The notes under the pieces: generated by a model
What the model saw: only the letters and a program-made list of their open reading frames with translations
Told to the model about the DNA's origin: nothing
The model's database searches: none
Made by a program: the position numbers and the translations under genes
In this document: positions 53,191-64,000 of the stretch, in pieces
Layout: each line of letters opens with the position of its first letter
Position numbering within the stretch: position 1 is the stretch's first letter
Assembly: GCF_050624435.1 (NCBI RefSeq)
Contig: NC_134541.1
Coordinates: 6,648,983 to 6,712,982, forward strand
Origin: Tenrec ecaudatus
Taxonomy: Eukaryota; Chordata; Mammalia; Afrosoricida; Tenrecidae
DNA length: 64,000 nucleotides
Direction: 5' to 3'

Positions 53191-53575
53191 GTTATTGCTG
53201 CTAGATATGCAACAGAACAAGCACTGCTCATTCTTACAGCTGTTTCTCGTTGAACCCATTGTTGCAGCTGCCATTGGTCCATCTGTCCTTAAGAGCCTTC
53301 CTCTTATTTGCTGCTCCAAGCATGATGTCCTTCTCCAGGGACTGGTCTCCGCTGACAACATGTCCAAAGTGCATGAGATGAAGTCTTGCTATCCTTACTT
53401 CTAAGGAGCATTCTGGTTGTCCGTCTTCCAAAACAGATTGGTTTGTTCTTCTGGCAGTCCATGGGACTTTCCATTTTCTTCATTAACACCATAACTCAAA
53501 TGTATCTATTCTTCTTTGGTCTTTCTTATTTAATGCCTCACTTCCATATCCATTACCTAGTACTTAATTAGTTAG
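53191..53575 (-). mobile_element. RTE LINE 3' region, tail-to-tail with the preceding copy
   Basis: CCCATTGTTGCAGCTGCCAT, CATGATGTCCTTCTCCAGGG and AAGGAGCATTCTGGTTGTCC in antisense order. Confidence 0.82.
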
Positions 53576-54214
53576 TTATCCTATAGCAGAAATCTCACAC
53601 ATGCGTGGTTTTAGCAAACAAATATTTATGCTCTCATAGTTCAGGGGGCTAGCACAGAGCCCCAGCTCTGGGGGAACGCTTTCTGGGCTCACTATATTCA
53701 TTGTATCCCTGTGTCTGTGGGCTCGGTTCTCCTTGGGGATCTCCAAGTGCCTTGGCATCCGTCAACTGACCCTGGGTCTAAATGTTTCTCAGAGCGGAGA
53801 ACCTGGACCCAATGGAATACGCTACGCTCCAAGCTCGTCTTTCCTAGTGGTAATCTGGTCTCTCTTTCCCAGCTTGCTTCTCTCCTTTCAGCTCTTAGAG
53901 GGTAAATGGTGATGAGGGTCACTCCACCCTCACCCCCTCACAATTGGTGAGCTGACCACATCAGGACACACTTCCTGGAGGATGATTCTAATGGTGCATA
54001 ACTGCCAAATGATGTCCTTACATAACTGTCAAGCCACAGAGAAGTGGGCACATATTTTGCGGGGACACAATTCCATTTATGACAGCACCTAAGAACAGCA
54101 CAGACCCCCCTGGCAGAAAGTGAGAGAGCTAGGATTTCCCACTTTATCATTTTCTTCGGGTGTTTGGTGGTAATTCTTTTAATTATCCAGCAATTGATGA
54201 ATATGTTTTTGTTA
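53576..54214. other. Unassigned stretch
   Basis: No feature recognised. Confidence 0.3.
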
Positions 54215-54560
54215 AAAAATACATTTTAAAATTTTTTATTGGGTGGTTTCCAGAGAAAATCATTAGCTTTCCTTCAACTCAAACACATTAGGTCTCGTCT
54301 CATGCATTGCGATCCCCTCGATGTAACATCCCTTACCCTCCTCCCCCCATGGTTTCTGTGTCCATTCCTCCATAGTACATGCAAATGTCCTCCATCTCCC
54401 CAACTTCTGAGAACTAACTATAATTCAGAAGCTTGGATAAGTAACCTTAGAGCCCTTTTCTATTTTGGGTACGTAAATACATACCTTTGCACACAATTTT
54501 TATAAAGATGACCTTGACCATTTATTGAATTTATCATCTACCAGTATTTATTGTGATGAA
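54215..54560 (-). mobile_element. Possible L1 3' UTR of another subfamily
   Basis: AATTTTTTATTGGGTGGTTT followed by a C/T-rich body has the layout of an antisense L1 3' end but no close match to the other copies. Confidence 0.35.
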
Positions 54561-55300
54561 GGTCTCATTCTTTGTGCACAGTCAGGTAACTTTCTAAAAT
54601 TTAACCAATGAATACAAACAATCATTTTCTCCCAAGGCACAGGACCCCTGGAAGGCTCGCCAGGTCTAGAAAGGTTTGTTATGCCACAAACTGAGGAAGA
54701 TTCCTGGAGGATACAGACCCTTTGTCTTATCAGGCACAGTGGATTCCCCCCTTTCCAAGCATGCTGGCTGATGGGCGGGACCACAGAAGGTCCAGGGCAG
54801 AGTGAGAGCAAAATGAATGGAAACAAAGCTCAAGAATCCAAGGAAGCCGGTACTAGTCTAATAACAGCTGACGGAAACCAGGACACCCTTCACACCAAGA
54901 CGGGAACCCACCCCACAGACAGACTTTCAGCCAAACAATGGACAGGCCTCTAAAGGGAACAATAACTTACTCCTCAGAAGACAGACCAAAAGAGCAGCAC
55001 GTCTGTGCCCCAAACCTGGCTCAGGGGCAGGAAGGAAGGATGAATGGGAACAGGGAGCCCAGGGTGGAAAGGGGGAAGGTGCTGTTACATTGGGGGATTG
55101 TGGGCTCACTTGTCACCATACAAAGTGCATACAAATAGTCAAACAGAAGGTGAATTTTCTCTGCACACTGGCACCCAAGCCACAGACAAAGCCAAGGGTG
55201 CTGACGAAGGGAGAGCTTTGTGAGCATCACCCAGTGGGGTCAGGTCTCCACCAGCGCAAAGGTAGCAAAATGTTGGTGCAAGAACGAACCGTCCAGTCTC
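54561..55300. other. Unassigned stretch
   Basis: No feature recognised. Confidence 0.3.
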
Positions 55301-55304
55301 CTGC

Positions 55305-55425
55305 TGCCCACAGTGACCCCAAGCGACAAGGTCTAACTGCCCCAGAGGACTCCGTAGGGTGTGGGCTTTGCGGATTCAAACCACTAACTTCAACCAGCAG
55401 CCACGCTTACCCACGTGTGACTGAC
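55305..55425 (-). mobile_element. AfroSINE, diverged
   Basis: CACAGTGACCCCAAGCGACA and GCGGATTCAAACCACTAAC. Confidence 0.5.
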
Positions 55426-56249
55426 CGTCAGAGCTCCTTCCGTGGGAATGAATGAGATGAATGAAGAGAAGAAAGATGCAGAACGAGCAAGACACTAACA
55501 CCAGAGACCTACAGAAGAAGGTGGTCAAATCTGACCACATAAATATTTCAAAGACGAAACACTTCAGACAGGAGAGAAAAAACAAAACACGAAAGAACGA
55601 ACAGAGTAGCCGTCACCCACAGGAAGCAGCCTCTCAGCACGGGAAGGAAAACACAGCAAGGTAACAGGCCTTTGACTATTTTCTCCCAAACCTGTTTTTA
55701 TTACTTTACTTCTCAGGCTATTAGGAAATTCCGTGCCCACAGTCAAGTCGATTCTGATTCACAGCAAGATTAGAACAAAGCACTCCCCGGTCCTCCCCAC
55801 CTGCCCGTGTGTCCACCTCGGAGCCCCTGGTGGCCGCCCCGTCCCAATTCCACCTCCTCCAGAGTCTCCCTCTTTCTTCCGCTGACCTTCCACTTGACCA
55901 AGCATGGTGTCTGTTTCCAGGCACCGGTCTTTCCTGATAACATGTCCGAAGTGCATGAGATGAAGTCTCACTCTCCTGGCTTCTCAGGGAGCATTTTGGC
56001 TGCACTTCTTCCCCCGGAGACAGCTTGGCTTGCCCTTCTGGCAGCCCGTGGTGGTTTCGGTATTCTTCGCCAACACCACAATTTAAATGCCTCAACTCTT
56101 GTCCTGCCTTCCTTGCACACTGTTCTCCGTTCATACGCACAGGAGGGGACTGGTCGGCGCACCTCAGTCCTCAAAGCGACCCTCTTGCGCTCCAGCACTT
56201 TAAAGATCTGGTGCAGTCCATTTACCCAGTGAAACTCGTCATTTGATAG

Positions 56250-56350
56250 ATATATTTTAAAAAAATAAACAGTTTTATGGGGACATAATCAAAACATCAG
56301 ACAAGACTATAGTTCAATCATATCAAGAAGTTGTACAATCATTACCACAA
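56250..56350 (-). mobile_element. Second L1-type tail family (B), copy 4, inside RTE
   Basis: AACAGTTTTATGGGGACATA and GTTCAATCATATCAAGAAG. Confidence 0.5.
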
Positions 56351-56354
56351 TTCA

Positions 56355-56703
56355 TCTGATTTTTAAAAAATCATTTAATTGAGGCTCTTACAGCTCTTAT
56401 AACATGCCATCCATCAGCAGTTCTCAACCTGTGGATCATGACCTCTTTGGGGGTCGAATGACGCTTTCACAGGGGTCGCCCGATTCATAACAGTAGCAAA
56501 ATTACAGTGATGAAGTAGCAACGAAAATAATTATAGGGTTGGAGGGTCACCCCCACATGAGGACCTGCATGAAAGAGCGGCGGCGTTAGGAAGGTGGAGG
56601 ACCACTGTCCTACATCGATTGTATCGAGCATATTTGTACATATGTTGTCATCATCATTTCCCAAACATCTTCTACTTGAGCCCTTGGTATAAGCAACTCT
56701 TTT
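56355..56703 (-). mobile_element. L1-type 3' tail inside RTE, host of SPIN
   Basis: TCATTTAATTGAGGCTCTTA to CTACTTGAGCCCTTGGTAT, split at 56415-56607 by the SPIN element. Confidence 0.82.
56415..56607. mobile_element. SPIN-type hAT MITE inserted in an L1-type tail
   Basis: 193 bp from CAGCAGTTCTCAACC to a decayed GGTGGAGGACCACTG. The flanks CCATCCAT and TCCTACAT are both close to CCATACAT, the uninterrupted host sequence seen in other copies of the L1-type tail, so they are the mutated 8-bp duplication. Confidence 0.87.
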
Positions 56704-57611
56704 TCATTTGATCTTTTCACTGCTATTTCCATGAGTATTGATTGTGGATCCAAGCAAAATGCAATCCTAAATAGCTTCGATCTTGTTTCCATTTTCTTGA
56801 CGTTGTTTAATGGCCCAGCTATGAAGGTTCTTGTTCTCTCGTTTCTTGACATTGAGTCGCAATCCATACTCATGGCCGTGTCTTTGACATTCACCAGCAA
56901 GTCACCGAAGGCCTCCTCACTTTCAGGAAGCAAGGTTGTCAGCTGCATGTTGTATCCAATCCGGATATTGACCCGGTCCTGCTACCTCATTCTTCTCCAT
57001 AGAATCCAGTTTCTCAGATCATTTGCTCAGGATGAGGTTGAATACATTTGGGGAACGTTTACAACCCAGACGTACCCCTTTCCTGGCTTTGAACCACACA
57101 GCCTTCCCTGTTTTCTTGGGATGACTTTGGTCCACGAACAGGTTTCACATGAGCACAACAAAGGATTTGGGAATTACCATCTAATGCCACCCATGGTTCG
57201 TTATGATCCCTACTATCCTTCGCAGAGTCAACAAAGCACAAGGAACATCTTCCTAATATTTCCCGCCTGCTGCCAAGATCCAGCCAACACCAGCAATGAT
57301 GTCTATCGTGTCACATTCGCTTATGAATCAGCTTGCATTTCTGGCTGCTCCCCTGTTGATAGACTGCTGCCACCATTTTACAAAGAGCCGCTGTGACATT
57401 TTACAGGCATGCAATAATCTCTGCATGCTGTTGGTCAAATCTCTTTGGAATGGGCACAAGTAGGGGTCTCTTCCAGTCAGTTGGCCAGGGTGGGTTTCTT
57501 CAAGATTTTTTGTTTTCTGTGGAAGCATTCGTGATTATAGAAAGCAACTCACGGGCTATCTCACAAGTACCTTCTGCAACCTGTATTTCACCCCTGACCG
57601 CTATTTCTTGA

Positions 57612-58088
57612 AGGTACCCTGTGTGGTTACAAGAAGCCCTAATGGATGTGGGTTTAACCATTTTCCCCTCGAGGCCACCGCAAGCCATGGTGAAGCCATG
57701 CTCTGTAGAGGCTTAATGGCGGCTCCGCAGAAGTCCATCACCAGCCTTGGCTTCTGGAGTGCCGGATTGGGGCGGGGGGCGGCTCCAACCTGGAACCTTC
57801 CTGTGAGCTGCCCGACACAGTAACTTTTTCCACTGCACACTGGTCTGTTGTGTTGACTTTAGAAAACGAAGACTTTTTGTTGTGAATTAGGTGAGGGTCA
57901 GATCATTTCAAAAGATCACATGATCATTTTTTGTACTCAACAACTAACCACAATTCCCAATAGCCTGTCCTGTTTCCATTCCTCACATCCACCTCCCTCT
58001 TGGTGGATCTTAAATAACACCTTCCACCCTCTAGTGTGTGACTTCCCTACCACCATCACCCCCCGCCCCCCAAACAACCGAAAAAACA
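57612..58088. other. Unassigned stretch
   Basis: No feature recognised. Confidence 0.3.
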
Positions 58089-58091
58089 AAC

Positions 58092-58285
58092 TCACTGCCA
58101 TCCAGTTGATTTCGACTCATCGTGACCCTACAGGACAGGGCAGAACTACCTCTGTGGGTTTCTGAGACTGTGACTCTTTACTGGAGTGAAAAGCCTCACT
58201 CCCCCCCCACCCCTGCCGCCCCCGGAGCAGCTGGTGGTTTTGAACTGCTGACCTTGCAGCTTGCAAGGCTTCATTGCCTTTTGCT
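58092..58285 (-). mobile_element. AfroSINE
   Basis: CTCACTGCCATCCAGTTGAT to GACCTTGCAGCTTGCAAGG; a C-run at 58200-58208 sits where the SINE has TTTCTCC. Confidence 0.85.
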
Positions 58286-58679
58286 TTGGTGACTTTGTAA
58301 CCAGGAAGGCTCGACAGAGTTAAGGGATCCCCACCTCAACCTTTGGGGTGTTCAGATTAGGCTCCTTTGACAGGTGTAGGGACTGACAGGGAGAAGGCGA
58401 TGCTATATTTTTGGCCTAGGGCTCTGGAGAACCCACAGAGAGAGAAAAAATAAACAAATAAAGCTGATTTGGGCCAAAATCCTGTCCTCCCAGGGCAAGC
58501 TCCCTGGTTAGGTGTCTGAGAACGTCCTCCAGGTAGGAGGACAACGGGCACCTTCAGCTGGGGAAAGAGCTGGACGCACAACCATGTCTAAGAAAAGGAC
58601 CTTCCCCTCCTGGCTGACAACAGGAATTTTTCATCAGTGGCGTCAGCAGTTCACATCCACCAGCCAGTCCCAGGCATCG
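58286..58679. other. Unassigned stretch
   Basis: No feature recognised. Confidence 0.3.
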
Positions 58680-58828
58680 CCAAAGGAACTGGCCCTGTGG
58701 TTTCCGAGACTAATTATTTAGAGGAATAGAAAACTTCCTTTGTCGATGCCTTGGACTGGCTGGTGGATTTGAAGTGCTGACCTTGTGGTGAGCAGCCCAA
58801 CTCTTAACCCTCTGCCACCAGGGCTCTG
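58680..58828 (-). mobile_element. AfroSINE
   Basis: CTGGTGGATTTGAAGTGCTG to CTCTGCCACCAGGGCTC. Confidence 0.78.
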
Positions 58829-58865
58829 TCATCATGATACTGCACACTTAATAGACTACAGTATA

Positions 58866-59345
58866 AAACTCATCACCATCGATCTGATCCCAACTCTCTG
58901 ACTCACAGCGACCCTGCAACGCTTTTTTAAAACAGTTTATTAGGGGCTCATACAACTCTGATCACAGTCCATACTTATACATACATCAATTGTGTAAAGC
59001 ACATCTGTACATTCTTTGCCCTCATCATTTTCAAAGCATTTGCTCTCCACCTAAGCCCTTTGCATCGGGTCCTCTTTTTTTCCCCTCCCTCCCCGCTCCC
59101 TCCTCCCTCATGAGCCCTTGGTAATTTATAGATTGTTATTTTGTCATATCTTTTCCTGTCCGACGTCTCCCTTCACCCCCTTTTTTGTTGTCCATCCCCC
59201 AGGGAGGAGGTCACATGTAGATTCTTGTCATCGGTTCCCGCAACTCTTTCTTTATAGGAAGAGACAGTCTCAACTTTCTCCCTTGGAGCAGCTGGTGGGT
59301 TCAACCTGCTGACCTTGTGGTTAGCAGACCCACATGTAACCCTCT
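58866..59345 (-). mobile_element. AfroSINE split by an L1-type tail
   Basis: Tail at 58866-58920 (CATCACCATCGATCTGATCC), body and head at 59241-59345 (GACCTTGTGGTTAGCAGACC). Confidence 0.8.
58926..59239 (-). mobile_element. L1-type 3' tail inserted in AfroSINE
   Basis: GCAACGCTTT (58916) and GCAACTCTTT (59240) are the flanking duplication with one mismatch. Confidence 0.82.
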
Positions 59346-59965
59346 CCGCCCCCAGACTGCAATAGATTGTAAACATGGTGCTCGGGGAAACCAAGAGAAA
59401 AAACAACCCTTTCTTGCGCCGCTCGCTCTGTTGCGCTGGTCTGGACCGAGCCTACACTATCTTCAAGGGCGGCCTGTGACTTCCTTCATGATCGTTTCCT
59501 AAATGCCGGGGTCTTTGTGGGCACCAGGAAGGGCCCCAGCTCCTGGTGTGCACACCTACAGAATGAACAGGTGAGAGTGGGGCTCTCAGGAGGTGAGAGG
59601 CCAGTGGGCGACATCTATAGGAAAGGAGCCGTGCTGCTCTGCCCCCAGGAGCCTGCCTGTGACTCAGTTTACACACCTCCACCAAGAGAATAAAGGACTA
59701 GTGGAGATGGCAGACATGGCAACCCGCCTCCACTGCTGGTGGCTGTGCCACATGGAGTGGGCTCAGTGGAACATCTGGCGGGTCTTCCGAAAGTTCACCC
59801 TCAAATCACCATGTGGCCCAGCATTTCCACTCCTGGAGGCCCCACCAGAGGACCGAAAGCTGTTTGCAGCCAACCGTCTGAGAGCAAACCCTGGACTTTC
59901 CTAGCAACGAGATTCTCCAGAGCCGAAGGCTGTCTCCGGCCTAGAGACTGAGATGGAGACATAAA
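59346..59965. other. Unassigned stretch
   Basis: No feature recognised. Confidence 0.3.
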
Positions 59966-59967
59966 AC

Positions 59968-60165
59968 TCACTCACTGCCATCGAGTCCATACCAGCTTGT
60001 GGTGACCCTTTAGGACTGGGTAGAACTGTCCCCTGTGAGCTTCCGAGACTAACTGTTTATGGGAGTAGAAAGCCCGTTTCTCCCTCAGAGTGGCTGGGGG
60101 TTTTGAACTACTGACCTGGTGGGTTGCAGACCCACACATAACCACGGTGCCACCAGGGCTCCACA
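59968..60165 (-). mobile_element. AfroSINE, nearly full length
   Basis: CACTGCCATCGAGTCCATAC to CCACGGTGCCACCAGGGCTCC. Confidence 0.87.
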
Positions 60166-60535
60166 GCCATAAAAAGGTGTGAAGTGCTGAGAGGTTCCTG
60201 CTACAACCTGGACACACCTGGAAGAGCTGGAGCTGAGTGAGAGCGGCCAGACTCAAAAGACCTCGAGCCCTATGATTTGAACGCATCTCAGTGGAAAATC
60301 CAGAAAAGGTGAATCTGGGGGTGGTTGCTATGGGCCGGGAAGAGGGAAGAGCCACGGCCGCTAGTGGTGGGAGGTGACGTAGATGCAGGGAGGAGGGAGG
60401 CAGAAGTTGTCCACCAGGGTGAACTGCACTGAATTCTTTACTTGAAAATGGTTAGCCTGGTGGATTTTGGTTATAAGAATTTTACCTGAAAAATCTTAAA
60501 GGGATCTAGCAATAACATTTATACCATGTCTGCCA
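60166..60535. other. Unassigned stretch
   Basis: No feature recognised. Confidence 0.3.
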
Positions 60536-60536
60536 C

Positions 60537-60628
60537 ACCATGAATGTCAGTCAGTTCCAACTCGTCGTGAGACCCAAAAGGATAAAGTTGAACTGTCCCA
60601 TAGGGTTTCCAAGCATCTCTTTAAAACT
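60537..60628 (-). mobile_element. AfroSINE tail fragment
   Basis: AGTTCCAACTCGTCGTGAGA to CATAGGGTTTCCAAGCATCT. Confidence 0.65.
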
Positions 60629-60632
60629 ACTC

Positions 60633-60656
60633 TGTGTGTGTGTGTGTGTGTGTGTG
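60633..60656. repeat. GT microsatellite
   Basis: Perfect GT run of 24 bases next to a SINE fragment. Confidence 0.95.
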
Positions 60657-61149
60657 CACGATATAAAGATGAAGCCACAGATTGAGTATCATTTCACCCT
60701 CTCTGTGGCACTGGGAGGCAGGCGTCTGGAATGGGCCTGGGTCAAGGTCAGGGTCTGTGGCAGGGTTTAAGAAGTCAGAACCCAGCTGGGCAGGCAGCCT
60801 TGCTGGTAAAAGTCAGATCCTGGGGGAAAGAATGAACGAGTCTGTGCAAGTAAAGACGTAGAGAGGAGAGGTCTCCTTTTGGAAGACCTTCATTCCAATA
60901 CCTGGCAGTGTTTGCCCATCACTCCCACATCCCCAAATTTACTCGGGCCTTAAAAAGACAGCTGAAGGACCTTCCAAAAGCATGTGGAGAAATGGAACGG
61001 AAAGACAGTGGGATATGCCCGCAAACTCTCAAGGCCCCTGCACTACTAGTGAACCACAGGCATGAGCATGGCGGAAGAGCTCCCCCCAGAGATCCAGGAT
61101 GTCTGTAGCCAAAGGTGAGTCTGATGGGCTCGCGGTTGAATTGGCCCTC
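60657..61149. other. Unassigned stretch
   Basis: No feature recognised. Confidence 0.3.
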
Positions 61150-61660
61150 CTCCTGACGACCCTGTGGTGAGCAACAAGGAAATGCTGCCCGCCCTCGCAT
61201 TTTTTGTTCTGTTTGAACCCTGCTTGGCTCAGACAGTGCCTATCCATCTCTCCGAGGGTCTTCCTCATTTTCACGGACCCGCTCTACTTCACCAAGCGTG
61301 ATGTCCTTTTCCAATACGCCACAAGACGTCCTCTGTCGCCGAGACCAAGTCCCACCGTTCTTGCTGCGAAAGAGCATCTGGGTGTACTTCTCCGAGACAG
61401 ATGTCTTTTTGGCAGTCCAGTCCTTTCGGTATTCTGAGCCAGCACCAAAATCGAAATGCATGCATCCCGGTCTGGTCTGGTCTTCTTTATTTAGTGTCCG
61501 GTTGGTTTTCTAATGCCTACAAGGTGTTGGGAAGACTTGGCTTGGGTCAGGCACACCTCACTCCTCAAAGTAGCATCTCTACCCTTTAAAGATCTCTTGG
61601 CAGCCGACACCCCGTGCAGGTGGTTTGATTTCTTGGATGCTGCTACCGTCGGTGAGGGAG
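61150..61660 (-). mobile_element. RTE LINE 3' region
   Basis: ATCCATCTCTCCGAGGGTCT, AGCGTGATGTCCTTTTCCAA, GGCTTGGGTCAGGCACACCT and GATTTCTTGGATGCTGCTAC in antisense RTE order. Confidence 0.8.
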
Positions 61661-61701
61661 ATGCTTACTGGTACCCATGCTCTTACTATGGAAGGGACTT
61701 G

Positions 61702-61880
61702 GAAGGGGCCCTCTGGGCAGTGATTAAGCTCTCAGTGGTTCACCCAACTGCTCCACAGGAGAAAGGACCTTGGGCTCTGCAGCTGATAAAGCAGCACCCT
61801 GGAAAGACCCATGGGGGGCAGTTCTTTGTCACACAGGGTGGGACCAGTGTGAGTTGGAATCACCCTAAAGGCACCCCCCC
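61702..61880 (+). mobile_element. AfroSINE
   Basis: GCCCTCTGGGCAGTGATTAA to GTGTGAGTTGGAATCACCC. Confidence 0.75.
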
Positions 61881-62130
61881 CTCCCAGGGCACAGGGCTGC
61901 CCAACACCAGGATTATGGCCTCCCAGGCACAGGGCACCCTTTTTGAAGAAGCTGGGCAGGGCCAGAGCGGCCTCTAAAACTCACTCACTGCTACGGACAG
62001 GTCCTTGCGGCCTCAGAGTGCCGCAGGTTTCTCACAGTGGGCTTTGGGGAGAACGGGAGAAGACGGTCAGCAGAGGCGGTCAGCGTGGCTCCAGTCTGAG
62101 GGGAGCAAAGCAAGCTCATCCCCGGGGACC

Positions 62131-62300
62131 GGCCCAGTGGTTCTCAAAGCGGGAGCATTGGGCAACGTTTGCAGGCGTCTCACGTTGTATCCACTGGAGC
62201 CCATGAGGGGGGGTTACTGGTTTACATGGAGGGAGCCCAGGGCTGCTACAAAGCACCCTACTGTGCACAGGACAGCTCCCCCCCCACCAGAGACCCTGGA
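62131..62300 (+). mobile_element. MER20-type hAT element
   Basis: Starts CAGTGGTTCTCAAAGCGGGA and contains GGGCAACGTTTGCAGGCGTC and TGCACAGGACAGCTCCCCC, in the order of MER20. The far end is eroded. Confidence 0.7.
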
Positions 62301-62911
62301 AGACCCTAAAGGTCAAGAGCGTAGTTCCCCAGATCTTTCATCTGATGGAGAATGGGGTTCAACTTTCAGGCTGGGGGCAGGGGTGACTATTACCCAAAGG
62401 TTTGAACCCCCCAGATGTTCTTGGGGAGAAAGATGTGGCTGGCAGGCTGTGGTGGCAGGCTGTGGGCTTCCTTAAGGACCCCTCAGGGCACTGCTGCTAG
62501 GACCCATGAGGTCATTGTGCAGTGGGAAGCCACTCAGTGGCCAGGGCCTGGTTTTTGTTTCCCAGTTTAGGGGTGACATTTCATTGACCTCTGGGTCCTG
62601 CCTGCCCAGCTCAGGGCCCCAACAATCTCCCTTACCCTGGGTGCTTCATTTACTTACAAGGGACGAGTCAATAGCTCCTGGAGCTGCCTTTTGTCCTTGC
62701 TCTTTTGGAGTTCAATATTTGTTTATTCTAAGGCTGATGGCAGGTGTTAAAATTCCTGCTTACAATCATTGCAGAATATCGAAGAGGCTCCAGACACTGC
62801 TTATTTGCATTTGCAAAGCCCTCCGCTCTCGCCTCTTATACATTTGTTGGGGTCGGCTGAGTCACCCCACCCAGCCTCAGCTCTGGAAACATCTACCTGG
62901 AGACTGTCAGA
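62301..62911. other. Unassigned stretch, possible regulatory DNA
   Basis: Lacks recognisable repeats, unlike its flanks. Contains ATTTGCATTTGCAAA, an octamer overlapping a palindrome, at 62803-62817. Confidence 0.35.
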
Positions 62912-62978
62912 AGCCTTTCTGGGGCGTAGTGGGTTGCTGACCACAAGGTCAGCAACTTGAACCCAGCAAGGGGCAGTG
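62912..62978 (+). mobile_element. AfroSINE head fragment
   Basis: GGGTTGCTGACCACAAGGTC and AGCAACTTGAACCCAGC. Confidence 0.55.
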
Positions 62979-63114
62979 AACTGGCCCCCTGTTAAAAAAG
63001 TTGGAGGACTCCTGCTCTAAACTCTAAGTACAGACACATAGCTCTGTACTTTTTTTCAGGGGCTAGAAGAAGACCGGAAGGCCTGACGCATGTGTTAGCA
63101 TTTACTCTTGTGAG

Positions 63115-63300
63115 AAAACGCTTGTTAAGTTGCTAACTGCAAAGGTCAGCAGTTCGAAATCACCAGCTATGCCTTTGGAGAAAGACCAGGCTTTCTACTC
63201 CGGTAAAAATGTGTAGTCTCAGAGTCCCACAGGGACAGTTCCGTTCTGTGCTTACAGGGTCGCTATGAGGCAGAATGGACTGGACGGTAGTGAGTTTTGG
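63115..63300 (+). mobile_element. AfroSINE
   Basis: AAGGTCAGCAGTTCGAAATC to GACTGGACGGTAGTGAG, well preserved. Confidence 0.87.
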
Positions 63301-63326
63301 GGGGCTAGTTTATTCATGTTAAAAGG

Positions 63327-63472
63327 AGTCTGCAGGTGCTGTTGGTAAGCTCTGGATGGCTAACCACCAGGTCGGTGGTTCAAGACCCATCAGCTCCTAT
63401 AAACATTGACAGCTTCAGCGCCCTTACAGAGGGTTGCTATGAGTCAGACTCAGCTTGTTGGCAAGTGCGGTG
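63327..63472 (+). mobile_element. AfroSINE, internally deleted
   Basis: GTCGGTGGTTCAAGACCCAT to GGTTGCTATGAGTCAGAC. Confidence 0.72.
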
Positions 63473-63521
63473 GGCGCTGCTCACCCCGTGATCCACACCT
63501 GCCAGGCACTCAGTGGGGGGA

Positions 63522-63625
63522 AGACGTGGCAGCCTGGTGGATCATGATTCCATGAAGATCACAGCCTCGGAGCAGCTCCGCTCTTCCCTATGGGGTCTCT
63601 AGGAATCAGGCTCACCAGGGAGCCA
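63522..63625 (+). mobile_element. AfroSINE, deleted variant
   Basis: CTATGGGGTCTCTAGGAATC preceded by a short head remnant. Confidence 0.5.
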
Positions 63626-63632
63626 GCAAGAA

Positions 63633-63815
63633 AGAGCCTGGGTGGTACAAGAGCCAAGTACTTGGCCACGACCCCAAAGCTTAGCAGTTTGAACCCACCA
63701 GCAGCTCCGGGGGGTGGGGGGGTGGGGGTGGGGGCTAGCCATCTGTTGCTGTCAAGGTGAGAGCTTAGGAACCCCCAGGAGCAATTCTCTGCCCCATCCT
63801 CCTGCCAGCACCCAG
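63633..63815 (+). mobile_element. AfroSINE with G-rich insertion
   Basis: AGCAGTTTGAACCCACCAGC, then a GGGGGTGGGG expansion at 63709-63734 within the body. Confidence 0.65.
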
Positions 63816-63904
63816 CGCCATAGGAAGAGTCCCCACATGCTGCTCCCCCAAGAGCTGGATGCTCCTTGGTGACTCAGAAAGCAGGCCTGGGAGCTCATTC
63901 TGAA

Positions 63905-63995
63905 GGCTTTGTGGAGCGGCTCTAGACTGCCAAACCCGGGGTCGCTGGGAGTCCGAGCCGACTCCCCAGCCGCTGTTGCTTTAAACCCAATCCCG
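63905..63995 (+). mobile_element. AfroSINE tail
   Basis: GGGGTCGCTGGGAGTCCGAG then CCGACTCCCCAGCCGCTG. Confidence 0.6.
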
Positions 63996-64000
63996 GTGTT

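Larger units (their letters stand above)
55728..57610 (-). mobile_element. RTE LINE interrupted by L1 tails and SPIN
   Basis: The 3' end is at 55728-56238; the copy resumes at 56704-57610 through the RT domain (antisense of the YADD region near 56935, then upstream palm and fingers). TCATTTGAT is duplicated at 56239-56247 and 56704-56712 around the insertion. Confidence 0.85.

Noticed and set aside
56731-57396. Plus-strand frame of 221 codons
   Set aside because: Antisense of a dead RTE reverse transcriptase, not a host gene.

Overview
This is mammalian nuclear DNA holding one recognisable protein-coding gene, TFAP2C (transcription factor AP-2 gamma), on the minus strand, in a repeat-rich and otherwise gene-poor landscape. 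All seven coding exons can be placed with GT/AG splice sites and matching phases. They join to an intact 451-residue reading frame, close to the roughly 450 residues of the human protein. The 3' UTR runs to a polyadenylation signal at 10314-10319.

The repeats identify the host. Dozens of tRNA-derived AfroSINE copies, RTE LINE copies sharing the SINE tail, and lineage-specific LINE tails place it in Afrotheria. Three SPIN-type hAT elements (8064, 25182, 56415) point to a tenrec, most likely Echinops telfairi, because SPIN is known as a patchily distributed, horizontally transferred transposon present in tenrec. The species call is an inference; the afrotherian call is firm.

Layout: 1-2.8 kb is a nested RTE/L1/SINE block; 2.8-10.3 kb is mostly unassigned, with one SPIN; 10.3-19.3 kb is TFAP2C; 17.3-23.5 kb is a chain of CpG-rich segments holding exon 2, intron 1, exon 1, the promoter and upstream DNA, almost free of repeats from 15.1 to 22.4 kb. 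From 24.9 kb to the end the window is dominated by AfroSINE, RTE and L1-type insertions, many inside one another, with target-site duplications (TSDs) that allow relative dating.

No second host gene, RNA gene, CRISPR array or intact transposase or reverse transcriptase was found. The most interesting leads are the SPIN copies and their nesting order, a long noncoding retroposon family of about 1.9-2.1 kb, repeated L1 insertion at one target site, an in-frame open 5' region upstream of the TFAP2C start, and a phase-compatible candidate alternative upstream exon.
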